Positions 37,062-45,745 of a stretch of 64,000 nt of DNA are shown here, piece after piece (position 1 is the first letter of the stretch; each line of letters begins with the position of its first letter). The translations under genes were made by a program, and so were the position numbers. Source of the stretch: an uncultured Clostridia bacterium. GTDB taxonomy: Bacteria; Bacillota; Clostridia; Lachnospirales; CAG-274. Location of the stretch: NCBI GenBank assembly GCA_944384195.1, contig CALWSK010000002.1, positions 186,001 to 250,000 of the forward strand, read 5' to 3'. The notes below the pieces were generated by a model. It made no database searches. It was not told the DNA's origin and was given only the letters and a program-made list of their open reading frames with translations.

Positions 37062-37101
37062 TAACTAAAATCTTATAAAATGTTTTGTAAGATTTTAGTT
37101 A
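37062..37101 (+). terminator. Hairpin terminator
   Basis: A perfect 14-bp stem (37062-37075 with 37088-37101) has a 12-nt loop. The T-run after it is short, so termination may be partial. Confidence 0.55.
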
Positions 37102-37165
37102 TGATTTTAAAATATTAATATATTTATATGGATAATTTGGTTTATATTGTAGTTAAGAGGAGAAT

Positions 37166-39796
37166 ATGGTAATAGATAAATTTCATATAAGTTTGTTTAA
37201 TATTATAAAAGAAATAGTCTATATTTATAATTTTGACACAAAAGAAGTTCTTTTTTTAAATAATATAGGAAAACAAAGATTAAATATAAACAACAATATA
37301 CCATTAAAAATAGAAATTGAAAATAGTATATTTTTTAATAATTATGAAAGTTTAAATAATGAAAATTTTGAAAAAGAGAGTATCATTTCTTATAACGGAT
37401 ATACTTATAGTTTGAATAAAACTTTAGCTTATTATGAAGGTGGAAAGGTTATTTTATGTATATGTAATGAAATAAAATATTCTACTAATAAAAATTTAGA
37501 AAAACTTGATATGAATGATATTTTAATAAGTAGTATAGCTACTCTTAGTAAAGATAAAGAAGTATTTAAAATAATATATGAAGTTTTAGAAAAAGTTGGA
37601 TTATATTATGAAGCTGATAGATGCTATATAAAAGAAATTTTGTCAGACAAAAATAATAATGTTTTGTACTATAAGTGGGAGAATTTAAATATAAGAAATA
37701 ATGAAAACTGTAGAGATTTTTTTGATGAAATTACTTTATGGGATAAATATCTTGGAAAAGATGAGCTTGTTTTTATAGAAGATATTTCTATACTGAGAAA
37801 AGATTGGGAAGGAAAGTATCAAGAATATTTACAAAGAAATATTAAAAATGTAATTGTATGTAAAATGAATATAGATGATGTATGTTTTGGAATCTTATGT
37901 GTAGAGAATTTAGAAAGTCATCTAGAAGAGATATTGATAGTTAAATCTTTAGCATATTTTATAATAAATGAACTAAAAAGAAGGGAAATATCTAAAAAGC
38001 TTAATTTTATGAGTTTACACGATATTTCAACAGGACTTAACAATAGAAATAAATATTTAAACATTATAAATAGTATTAGATATAGAAATATACAAAACTT
38101 AGGTCTAGCTTTTATAGATATAAATGGCTTAAAAGCAATAAATGATAGTCAAGGACATGAAGCTGGGGATAGAGTTATTTATGAAGTTAGTGAATGTTTA
38201 AAAAGAAATTTTAGAAAAGATGATTTATATAGAATAGGTGGAGACGAATTTGTTATTTTATCTGAAAATATATCAAAAAATACATTTTTAGATAAAATCT
38301 ATTCTATAAATAGACATTTCTTAAAACTTAAAGAATATAGTATATCTATTGGTTATATATGGGTTGATAAAAATATTAAAATAGATGATTTAATTCAAAA
38401 AGCCGATCAATATATGTATGAGGCAAAAAGGGAATATTATAAAAATAAAACTGAAAATAATAATATATACTCTAGTATGGCTACAGAAGATGAAAAAGAT
38501 ACTTCTAAAACAAAAATTATTTTAGGTAAAGATATAAACTTTAATAAAACTTCTAATAAAGAAGATATAGAATCTAAACAAGAAGAATTCAAATATCATA
38601 TAAGAAAATTAGGTAATGATACAGAAAAAATTATGGTTATGCTTGATATAAATAATTTTAAAGCAATAAATGAAATGTATAGTTATGAAATAGGTAATGA
38701 TATTTTAGATTCTGTATCATCTATAATAAATAGTATATTAGGAGATAGTGGAATTTGTTATCACTCTTATTCGGATGTATATTATTTTTGTGCTATATCT
38801 GAAGATGATGATAAAACAAAAGAAATATTAGATAAAATAAATTTTGAGATAAATAAAGAAATAAAAAATATTAAAATAACTCTTTCTTATGGAATATATA
38901 GAATGAAAAGTAAAGAAGTTATAGTAGAACAGGCTATGGAAAGAGCAAGCTATGCTCATAAAATATCTAAAAAAGATAATACGAAATGTATAACATATTA
39001 TAACGATACATTAAAAGCTAATATTTTAAAAGAAAAACAAATAGAAGATGATATGGATAAAGCTTTAGAAACAAATCAATTTAAGTTATATCTACAGCCT
39101 AAATATAATATATATAAAAACGAGATAATTGGTGCAGAAGCTCTTGTAAGATGGCAACATCCAGAAAAAGGAGTTATATCGCCAGCTAGTTTTATACCAG
39201 TATTTGAAAAAAATGGTTTTATAGTAAAACTAGATATGTATATACTAGAAGAAGCATGTAAGTTTATAAAAGAAAATGAAAAAAAAGGCAGAAAAAATGT
39301 ACCTATATCTATAAATATTTCTAAATTAAATTTTAGAAGGAAAAACTTTAAAGAATATATAATGAATGTAATAAAAAAATATGATGTAGATCCTGAATAT
39401 ATAGAGCTTGAAATTACAGAAAGTCTTGTAGCTGAAGAACCAGAAGAAATAACAAAAGTAATAAATGAATTTAAGACAGAAAGAGTAAGTATAGCGATGG
39501 ATGATTTTGGGACGGGATATTCATCTCTTAGCATTTTACAATTTTTACCTATAGATGTTTTGAAAATAGATTGTGGATTTTTTAGAGAATTTGATAAGAC
39601 AAAAAGAGGAGCTGCAATAATAAAAGCTATAGTAAATCTTGGAAAAGAGCTAGAACTTAAAGTAGTAGCAGAGGGTGTAGAAAAAAAAAAGGAAGTTGAT
39701 TATCTTAAAGAAATAGGTTGTGAGACTATACAAGGATATTATTATTGTAAGCCTATAACTTTAGAAGAATTTGAAGAGAAAGCTTTTGGAAAATAA
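37166..39796 (+). CDS. PAS/GAF-GGDEF-GGDEF(degenerate)-EAL cyclic-di-GMP protein
   Basis: The 876-residue cytoplasmic protein has an N-terminal PAS-like part (~8-105) and a GAF-like domain (~115-270). Next is a diguanylate cyclase domain with intact RIGGDEF (358-362), then a second GGDEF domain whose signature is lost (YSDVYYF, ~450-610). The C-terminal EAL domain (~635-870) has its EAL at 658-660 and DDFGTGYSS and VVAEGVE intact. One cyclase site and the phosphodiesterase site look usable, so it could make or degrade c-di-GMP depending on signal. It has AGAGGAGAA before the ATG and no membrane anchor. Confidence 0.93.
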   Translation: MVIDKFHISLFNIIKEIVYIYNFDTKEVLFLNNIGKQRLNINNNIPLKIEIENSIFFNNYESLNNENFEKESIISYNGYTYSLNKTLAYYEGGKVILCICNEIKYSTNKNLEKLDMNDILISSIATLSKDKEVFKIIYEVLEKVGLYYEADRCYIKEILSDKNNNVLYYKWENLNIRNNENCRDFFDEITLWDKYLGKDELVFIEDISILRKDWEGKYQEYLQRNIKNVIVCKMNIDDVCFGILCVENLESHLEEILIVKSLAYFIINELKRREISKKLNFMSLHDISTGLNNRNKYLNIINSIRYRNIQNLGLAFIDINGLKAINDSQGHEAGDRVIYEVSECLKRNFRKDDLYRIGGDEFVILSENISKNTFLDKIYSINRHFLKLKEYSISIGYIWVDKNIKIDDLIQKADQYMYEAKREYYKNKTENNNIYSSMATEDEKDTSKTKIILGKDINFNKTSNKEDIESKQEEFKYHIRKLGNDTEKIMVMLDINNFKAINEMYSYEIGNDILDSVSSIINSILGDSGICYHSYSDVYYFCAISEDDDKTKEILDKINFEINKEIKNIKITLSYGIYRMKSKEVIVEQAMERASYAHKISKKDNTKCITYYNDTLKANILKEKQIEDDMDKALETNQFKLYLQPKYNIYKNEIIGAEALVRWQHPEKGVISPASFIPVFEKNGFIVKLDMYILEEACKFIKENEKKGRKNVPISINISKLNFRRKNFKEYIMNVIKKYDVDPEYIELEITESLVAEEPEEITKVINEFKTERVSIAMDDFGTGYSSLSILQFLPIDVLKIDCGFFREFDKTKRGAAIIKAIVNLGKELELKVVAEGVEKKKEVDYLKEIGCETIQGYYYCKPITLEEFEEKAFGK

Positions 39797-39803
39797 AATT
39801 TTT

Positions 39804-39840
39804 ATAGCATTAGCATTTTAAGCTAATGCTATTTATTATA
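39804..39840 (+). terminator. Rho-independent terminator
   Basis: ATAGCATTAGC (39804-39814) pairs with GCTAATGCTAT (39822-39832), 7-nt loop, then a T-rich run, 7 bp after the GGDEF/EAL gene stop. Confidence 0.8.
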
Positions 39841-39945
39841 ATTAGAATATTATTTTTAAATAAAAATTATTTAAAAAAGTTTTTTTAATAAACTTATGTA
39901 AAAATGATTCGTATAGATATGTAACTAGATGGAAGGAGGAAAAAT

Positions 39946-40209
39946 ATGAAAAAACTTTTATTATCAAAAAATAATAAAATGATAGGGGGAGTCTGTGGAG
40001 GACTAGGAGAATATTTTAATATAGATCCAACTATAATAAGAATAATATTTATACTTTTAGCTTTTATATTTTTAGGAACTCCTATTTTTATATATATAAT
40101 ATTTTGGATAGTTATTCCTAGTGAAGAAAAGGAAGAAAAAATGATAAAAAAAGATAATAAATTTAAAGAAGGGTTTTATGATTTTAGTGAGTTTGATGAT
40201 AAAAAATAA
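39946..40209 (+). CDS. PspC-domain membrane protein
   Basis: The 87-residue protein starts KKLLLSKNNKMIGGVCGGLG followed by EYFNIDPTIIRIIFILLAFI, the standard PspC domain, with two close hydrophobic stretches. A charged tail follows (EEKEEKMIKKDNKF). In other bacteria PspC helps sense membrane stress. No pspA or regulator is nearby, and which membrane side it senses cannot be read. GGAGG lies before the ATG. Confidence 0.88.
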   Translation: MKKLLLSKNNKMIGGVCGGLGEYFNIDPTIIRIIFILLAFIFLGTPIFIYIIFWIVIPSEEKEEKMIKKDNKFKEGFYDFSEFDDKK

Positions 40210-40212
40210 ATA

Positions 40213-40241
40213 TTGACATATAATAATTTTTAAGCTATAGT
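40213..40241 (+). promoter_or_regulatory. proS promoter
   Basis: TTGACA (40213-40218), 17 bp, TATAGT (40236-40241), starting 4 bp after the PspC stop. Transcription would begin near 40248, at the front of the structured leader. Confidence 0.75.
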
Positions 40242-40247
40242 TATATA

Positions 40248-40355
40248 TATTCAAGGTTTTGGGAGTATTATTACTTCTAAGCTAACCTTCTATTTTTATA
40301 GCGTTTTAGATAAGGTGCTTTTGCATTAAGAAGGGTTGAATGCCGTTTTTTTTTA
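40248..40355 (+). ncRNA. Attenuator-like structured leader of proS
   Basis: Hairpin 1 is AAGGTT (40253-40258) with AACCTT (40284-40289), containing an inner 6-bp helix (40262-40267 with 40272-40277) and an asymmetric internal loop. A terminator-like hairpin GCATT (40323-40327) with AATGC (40339-40343) is followed by nine T residues (40346-40354). Two competing pairings exist: AACCTTC (40284-40290) with GAAGGGTT (40330-40337), and GGTGC (40314-40318) with GCATT. It lacks the T-box sequence, so the signal sensed is unknown. This is my own pairing, not a computed fold. Confidence 0.5.
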
Positions 40356-40406
40356 ATAAGCATTATTTTTTTATAAAGCTAAATATTATTTAAAGGAGAG
40401 AATATT

Positions 40407-41840
40407 ATGTCTAAAGAAAAATTGGTAACAGAGATAACATCAATGGAACAAGACTTTGCGCAGTGGTATACAGACATAGTGAAAAAGGCAGAACTTGTAG
40501 ATTATTCTTCTGTAAGAGGGTGTATGATACTTAAACCTTATGGATATGCTATTTGGGAACTTATTCAAAAAGAACTAGATGCTAGATTTAAAAAAACAGG
40601 ACATGAAAATGTATCTATGCCTATGTTTATTCCAGAGAGTTTATTACAAAAAGAAAAAGACCATATAGCAGGATTTGCTCCAGAGGTTGCTTGGGTTACT
40701 CACGGTGGAGAAGAAAAACTTACAGAAAGACTTTGTGTAAGACCTACTTCTGAAACTCTTTTTTGTGAACATTATGCTAATATTATAGAATCTTATAGAG
40801 ATTTACCTAAGCTTTACAATCAATGGTGTTCTGTTGTAAGATGGGAAAAAACTACAAGACCATTTTTAAGAAGTTTAGAATTTTTATGGCAAGAAGGACA
40901 TACAGCTCACGCAACGGCAGAAGAAGCTCAAGAAGAAACTATAAATATGCTAAATTTATATGAAGATTTTTGTAAAGAATTTTTAGCTATGCCAGTTATA
41001 AAGGGGCAAAAAACTGATAAAGAAAAATTTGCAGGAGCTAAAGAAACTTATACCATAGAAGCTCTTATGCACGATGGAAAGGCGTTACAATCTGGCACTT
41101 CTCACAATTTTGGAGATGGATTTGCAAAAGCATTTGGTATACAATATACAGATAAAGAAAATAAGCTACAATATGTACACCAAACTTCTTGGGGTCTATC
41201 TACAAGACTAATAGGAGGTCTTATAATGGTACATAGCGATAATAATGGATTAGTGCTTCCACCTAAAGTAGCTCCTATACAAATAGTTATTTTACCTATA
41301 AATATGAAAAAAGAAGGGGTATTAGAAAAAGCCCAAGAACTTATGGAAAATCTTTCTAAAGAATATAGAGTAAAAATAGATAAAAGTGATAAATCAGCTG
41401 GTTGGAAATATAGCGAATATGAGATGAAAGGTGTTCCTTTAAGACTTGAGGTAGGTCCAAGAGATATAGAAAATGGACAATGTGTTCTTGTTAGAAGAGA
41501 TAGTAGAGAAAAAGTATTTGTAAAATTTGAGGAGTTAGAAGATACTATAAAATCTATATTAGATAATATGCAAAAAGATTTATATGAAAAAGCTAAAAAT
41601 CATAGAGATGAAAATACATTTTCTGCTACAAGCTTAGAAGAATTTAAACAAAAACTAGAAGAAAAACAAGGTTTTATAAAAGCTATGTGGTGTGGTGATT
41701 TAGCTTGTGAGGAAAAAATAAAAGAAGAAGTAGGAGCTACCTCAAGATGTATTCCATTTGAGCAAGAGAAAATATCAGATGTTTGTGTTTGTTGTGGAAA
41801 ACCAGCATCTAAAATGGTTTATTGGGGAAAATCTTATTAA
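40407..41840 (+). CDS. proS: Prolyl-tRNA synthetase, archaeal/eukaryote-like type
   Basis: ProS attaches proline to tRNA-Pro. The 477-residue protein is the short type without the bacterial editing insertion. It has the class II motif 1 region [28 protein letters not shown], motif 2 [24 protein letters not shown], motif 3 and an anticodon domain. A C-terminal domain has metal-type cysteines (CVCCG, ACEEK) and ends in the family-typical aromatic KSY. This form is common in Clostridia. AAAGGAGAG precedes the ATG, downstream of an unusual leader. Confidence 0.96.
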   Translation: MSKEKLVTEITSMEQDFAQWYTDIVKKAELVDYSSVRGCMILKPYGYAIWELIQKELDARFKKTGHENVSMPMFIPESLLQKEKDHIAGFAPEVAWVTHGGEEKLTERLCVRPTSETLFCEHYANIIESYRDLPKLYNQWCSVVRWEKTTRPFLRSLEFLWQEGHTAHATAEEAQEETINMLNLYEDFCKEFLAMPVIKGQKTDKEKFAGAKETYTIEALMHDGKALQSGTSHNFGDGFAKAFGIQYTDKENKLQYVHQTSWGLSTRLIGGLIMVHSDNNGLVLPPKVAPIQIVILPINMKKEGVLEKAQELMENLSKEYRVKIDKSDKSAGWKYSEYEMKGVPLRLEVGPRDIENGQCVLVRRDSREKVFVKFEELEDTIKSILDNMQKDLYEKAKNHRDENTFSATSLEEFKQKLEEKQGFIKAMWCGDLACEEKIKEEVGATSRCIPFEQEKISDVCVCCGKPASKMVYWGKSY

Positions 41841-41854
41841 AGGAAAGATAATAT

Positions 41855-42511
41855 ATGAAAAAGCTTGCTATATTTGACTTAGACGGTACTTTAATAGATT
41901 CTTTAACTTGTATAAAAAATATATGTAATAAGGCTTTAGAAGAAAATGGTTTAAAACCAAGAACTCTTGATGAATATAGATATTTTGCAGGAGATGGTGC
42001 TTTAGAGCTTGTAAAAAGGGCTATAAATCAAGATGGAAATGAAAATTTAGATAATTTAGATAATGTATATAATAGTTATAAATTACTTTTTGAGCTTGAT
42101 TGTACTAAAGATATATATTTATTTGAAGATATAGAATATGTACTTGATAAATTAAAAGAAAAAGGAGTAAAAATAGCTGTTTTGACAAATAAACCACATG
42201 ATAGGACTATGCAAGTAGTAGAAAAATTATTTAAAAATGATATTTTTGATTATATTTTAGGATATAAAAATGAAGAAACTAAAAAACCTAATCCTTATGG
42301 GGCTTTATTTATAGCTAAAGAGCTTGGCATAGATATTAAAGACTGTTTATATATAGGAGATACAGATACAGATATAAAAACTGGTAAAAATGCTAATATG
42401 TATACTGTTGGTGTAACTTGGGGCTTTAGGGATAAAAAAGAGTTAGAAGAAAATAAGGCAGATATAATTATAGAAAAACCAAAACAAATATTGGATATTT
42501 TTAATATGTAA
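41855..42511 (+). CDS. HAD-superfamily phosphatase, phosphoglycolate phosphatase-like
   Basis: The 218-residue protein has the HAD nucleophile motif IFDLDGTLIDS at the N-terminus, motif II VLTNKP, the lysine region KKPNPYGALF and the metal motif YIGDTDTDIKTGKNA. The alpha-helical cap (~15-80) is that of the Gph/PpaX group. The substrate could be phosphoglycolate, pyrophosphate or another small phosphate ester and cannot be decided here. It follows proS by 14 bp and precedes the next gene by 13 bp, so it is probably in the same operon. Confidence 0.85.
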   Translation: MKKLAIFDLDGTLIDSLTCIKNICNKALEENGLKPRTLDEYRYFAGDGALELVKRAINQDGNENLDNLDNVYNSYKLLFELDCTKDIYLFEDIEYVLDKLKEKGVKIAVLTNKPHDRTMQVVEKLFKNDIFDYILGYKNEETKKPNPYGALFIAKELGIDIKDCLYIGDTDTDIKTGKNANMYTVGVTWGFRDKKELEENKADIIIEKPKQILDIFNM

Positions 42512-42524
42512 AGAGGGGGATTTT

Positions 42525-44903
42525 TTGAAAAATGTAGTTATAATAGGCTCTGGTATGGGAGGACTTGTAACTGGGGCTAAATTATCTAAAGCAGGATATA
42601 ATGTAACTATTATAGAAAAGCATTTTGTAGCTGGGGGATATGCTACAAATTTTACAAGAAAAGCAAAAACCGGAGAAAAAGTTGTATTTGATGTATCTTT
42701 ACATGGTATAGGGAATTTAAATAAAGATAGATGTTTATATAAACAATTAGATGCTTTAGGGGTTTTTGAAAAAATAAAACCTATAAGAAAAAAAGAAACT
42801 GCTACAGTTGTTTCTAAAGAAAATGAAGAATTTGATATACCAGATAGTTTTGATGCTTATAAAAAAGCTTTTATAGAAAAATTTCCAAAAGAGCAAGAAG
42901 GACTAAACAAGCTATTTGATTTTCTTAAAAGCTTTGATGAAGATATGGAAAAAAATGTATATATGGGAGATAATCTACCTAAATATGTATCAGAGCTTGA
43001 AAACATATCTTTATACGACTTTTTGAAAAAATATACACAAGATGAAGACTTTATAAATTTATTTTCTTTTTTATGGTTATATTATGGCTTGCCTCCAAAA
43101 GAGATAAATGCTTATTATTATCTAGTGGCTTGGCTTGGATATCATATAGGCGGAACTTATTATATAGAAGGCGGAGGGGGCGCTTTTAGTCAGGCTCTTG
43201 TAGATATAATAGAAGAAAATGGTGGAAGAGTTATCTTAAGAGAAGAAGTATCTAAGATAAATACAAAAGATAACAAAATAATATCTGTAGAAACTAAGAA
43301 TAAAAAAGTTTTTAAAGGAGATATTTTTGTATTAAATGCTTGTCTAGAACCTCTTTTAGAAGTAGTAGATAATAAACAAAATATAGAAAAATATAAAGAA
43401 AAGCTATCTAAATTGCAAACTAGTTGTAGCTTAACACAGCTGTACATAGGACTTGATACTGACCCTACAAACCTTGGAATAGACAAGGCGGATATTTTTT
43501 ATAATAATGGAGAAGACTTACAAATTGGCTATAATAATATGAAAGATAAAAAATATGAAGATGCCCATTTTTGTATAGTAAATTATAATCTTTTAGATAA
43601 AAGTCTAAACAAAGATACTGGATTTTTATGTGTAACTTTGGGAGATTTTGAGGGACATTGGCCAGAAAGAGACACTAAAGATTATCAAGAGCAAAAAGAA
43701 AAAGTAGAAAATATATTCCTTGAAAAGCTTTATAAATTATTTCCACAAACTAAAGGACACGTAGTTATAACAGAGCTTGGAACTCCTAAAACTATGAAAA
43801 GATATACAAATAATAAAAACGGTGCTGTATATGGATTTGCCCAAGATTTAGAAAATGGTGGATTTAATAGGATAGGGCAAAAAACTTGCTTTGACAACAC
43901 TTATATAGCTAGTGCTTGGACACAACCTGGCGGTGGATATGAAGGTGCTATATTATCTGGTATTTTTTGTAGCAATATAATTTTAGATAAATATAGACTT
44001 GAAGAAGAAAAAGAAGAAAATAAACTTTTACCTCCTAATATGTATATGGCGGGAATGATAGAAGAGGCTAATAAAGAATTTATAAAAAATCAAAAAATTA
44101 GTTATTTATTTAATTTTTATGATATAGATAAAAAATATTATATAAAAATTGAAAATAATAAAATAAAGCTTGAAAAAAATATAAATCAAGATGCAGATGT
44201 AGTTATAAACTGTAGCTACAAGGTTTGGAATGATATAGGAAAAAATAAAATATCTGGGTCTAGTGCTTTTAGAGAAGGCTCTTTATCTTACAAGGGAGAT
44301 AGAGAAAAATTTAGTCTTATGTCTAAGATATTTTCATCACCTCCTAAAAAAGAAGAGAAAAAAACAAAACTAGCGAATGCTAATCTTCTTATACCATTAG
44401 CTTTAGTACCTTTTATAATATATTGGAGTTTATCTAGTTTTTATGATAATTCTACTTTGTTCTTATTATTTGGGACTTTATATCCGGTTTTAGTAATGCC
44501 TATATTTAAGCCATATCCTTACAAAAATAAGATAACAACTATAGAAATTTCAAGTATTGTTTGTTTTGCATTATACGGTGCTTTATCTATGATAGGATAT
44601 AAAGATTATACTGTATATTTAGAAATTATATTACCTTTAAGTATTATTTCATCTTGTTTTACTGAAGAGAATGCTTTTTCTGAATATACTAAGCTTGGCT
44701 TTGAAAAAGAAGTCTCTAGTACAAAATTATTTAAAAAGATAAATCAAAATTTAGCTATAATGTGGGCTATTATATTTTTAATACAATTTATGGTTGCTAA
44801 GCAAATATTTATTAATTATCCTATAGCAAATGTTATATATATTCTTAGCTTATTAGGTGGGGTAATATCTATAATTTATCCTAAAAAAGCTATGGGAGAA
44901 TAG
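42525..44903 (+). CDS. CrtI-like FAD oxidoreductase fused to an SCP2-like domain and a membrane domain
   Basis: TTG start with AGAGGGGGA 4 bp upstream. The 792-residue protein has three parts. Residues ~1-500 form an FAD-dependent amine-oxidase/phytoene-desaturase-type enzyme with the dinucleotide motif VVIIGSGMGGLVTGAKLS and C-terminal GGGYEGAILSG. Residues ~505-610 look like an SCP2 sterol/lipid-carrier domain (DADVVINCSYKVWNDIGKNK, GSLSYKGDREKFSLM). Residues ~616-792 carry about six membrane segments. The combination suggests oxidation or saturation of a membrane lipid or isoprenoid, but the substrate is unknown. The second and third assignments are less certain than the first. Confidence 0.8.
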   Translation: MKNVVIIGSGMGGLVTGAKLSKAGYNVTIIEKHFVAGGYATNFTRKAKTGEKVVFDVSLHGIGNLNKDRCLYKQLDALGVFEKIKPIRKKETATVVSKENEEFDIPDSFDAYKKAFIEKFPKEQEGLNKLFDFLKSFDEDMEKNVYMGDNLPKYVSELENISLYDFLKKYTQDEDFINLFSFLWLYYGLPPKEINAYYYLVAWLGYHIGGTYYIEGGGGAFSQALVDIIEENGGRVILREEVSKINTKDNKIISVETKNKKVFKGDIFVLNACLEPLLEVVDNKQNIEKYKEKLSKLQTSCSLTQLYIGLDTDPTNLGIDKADIFYNNGEDLQIGYNNMKDKKYEDAHFCIVNYNLLDKSLNKDTGFLCVTLGDFEGHWPERDTKDYQEQKEKVENIFLEKLYKLFPQTKGHVVITELGTPKTMKRYTNNKNGAVYGFAQDLENGGFNRIGQKTCFDNTYIASAWTQPGGGYEGAILSGIFCSNIILDKYRLEEEKEENKLLPPNMYMAGMIEEANKEFIKNQKISYLFNFYDIDKKYYIKIENNKIKLEKNINQDADVVINCSYKVWNDIGKNKISGSSAFREGSLSYKGDREKFSLMSKIFSSPPKKEEKKTKLANANLLIPLALVPFIIYWSLSSFYDNSTLFLLFGTLYPVLVMPIFKPYPYKNKITTIEISSIVCFALYGALSMIGYKDYTVYLEIILPLSIISSCFTEENAFSEYTKLGFEKEVSSTKLFKKINQNLAIMWAIIFLIQFMVAKQIFINYPIANVIYILSLLGGVISIIYPKKAMGE

Positions 44904-44933
44904 AATTAAATAAAATAAAATATTAAAATACTA

Positions 44934-44963
44934 TTGCAATATATATGTATTTAGTGGTATAAT
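44934..44963 (+). promoter_or_regulatory. Promoter of the rimP-nusA operon leader
   Basis: TTGCAA (44934-44939), 18 bp, TGG then TATAAT (44958-44963), an extended -10. Transcription would begin near 44970, about 295 bp before rimP. Confidence 0.7.
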
Positions 44964-44984
44964 ATGTTATAGTTGGATTTGTTA

Positions 44985-45013
44985 GAGAGTGGGTTTTGCC
45001 CACTCTCGTTTTA
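44985..45013 (+). terminator. Early terminator/attenuator in the rimP leader
   Basis: GAGAGTGGG (44985-44993) pairs with CCCACTCTC (44999-45007), 9 bp and GC-rich for this genome, followed by GTTTTATT. It lies only ~15 nt after the predicted start, so it is either an attenuator or the end of a very short RNA. Confidence 0.65.
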
Positions 45014-45015
45014 TT

Positions 45016-45166
45016 AAATCAATTAAGATATGACTTAATTTTCAAATTAAAATTTATAAACGGATTTAGGTTTTAAATTTTAAGGAAGAAAAATTTTAGG
45101 AATATCTGATTTTAAACAAAAAATGTTTAAAAAATTGATAAATCAATTAAGATATGACTTAATTTT
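45016..45166 (+). repeat. Two 27-bp direct repeats, each a small hairpin
   Basis: The same 27 bases occur at 45016-45042 and 45140-45166. Each copy holds AATTAAG-ATATGA-CTTAATT followed by TTTT, a 7-bp hairpin with a U-tail. The 97 bp between them are AT-rich without an ORF. Both copies lie in the untranslated leader of the rimP operon. Confidence 0.75.
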
Positions 45167-45264
45167 TATAGCATTTTTATTTATATTTATATACCATAAG
45201 TAAAATATGTTTAATAAGACATTATAAGCATCTTATTTATCATAATATTTGAAAGGAGAGTTTT

Positions 45265-45726
45265 ATGCAAACAAAAGATATTATCAAAAAAGTAGAAGAT
45301 TATGTATTACCTATAATAGAGCAAAATAACTATGAACTAGTAGAAGTTGAGTTTACAAAAGAGGGGGCTAATTATTATCTTAGGCTTTATGTAGATAAAG
45401 AAGGAGGCTTTTCTATAGATGATTGCGAAAAAGTAAGCAGATATTTAGAGCAAAAGCTAGAAGAAGATGATTTTATAGAAAAAGCATATATATTAGAAGT
45501 TAGCTCTCCAGGTATAGACAGAGTGCTTAAAAAAGATAGTGAATATCAAAAATATAAAGGAAGAATAGTAGATGTAAAACTTTATAAGCCTATAGATAAA
45601 GTAAAAGAATTTCAAGGAGAGCTTATAGGGCTTATAGATGAAAAAATAGTTATTAATGAAAACGGAAAAGAATATAGTTTTGACAGAAAAGATGTAGCAA
45701 GTTGCCGTTTAGCAGTTATATTTTAG
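45265..45726 (+). CDS. rimP: Ribosome maturation factor RimP
   Basis: RimP helps mature the 30S subunit. The 153-residue protein has the two-domain pattern: NNYELVEVEFTKEGANYYLR, VDKEGGFSIDDCEKVSRYLE, then VSSPGIDRVLKK and a C-terminal SH3-like domain. GAAAGGAGAG precedes the ATG. It heads the conserved rimP-nusA-ylxR-ylxQ-infB-rbfA-nrnA-truB-ribF set, with gaps of no more than about 20 bp throughout. Confidence 0.95.
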   Translation: MQTKDIIKKVEDYVLPIIEQNNYELVEVEFTKEGANYYLRLYVDKEGGFSIDDCEKVSRYLEQKLEEDDFIEKAYILEVSSPGIDRVLKKDSEYQKYKGRIVDVKLYKPIDKVKEFQGELIGLIDEKIVINENGKEYSFDRKDVASCRLAVIF

Positions 45727-45745
45727 TATTTAGGAGGAAACAAAA

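Noticed and set aside
36946-37165. A c-di-GMP riboswitch before the GGDEF/EAL gene
   Set aside because: None of the conserved c-di-GMP-I or -II sequence blocks is present. The region holds only a terminator hairpin and AT-rich DNA.
39076-39534. A 152-codon ORF antisense to the EAL domain
   Set aside because: It lies wholly opposite well-conserved EAL motifs and has serine/phenylalanine-rich composition typical of a shadow frame.
40248-40406. A T-box riboswitch before proS
   Set aside because: Neither the conserved T-box sequence nor a specifier stem could be found. The leader is too short.
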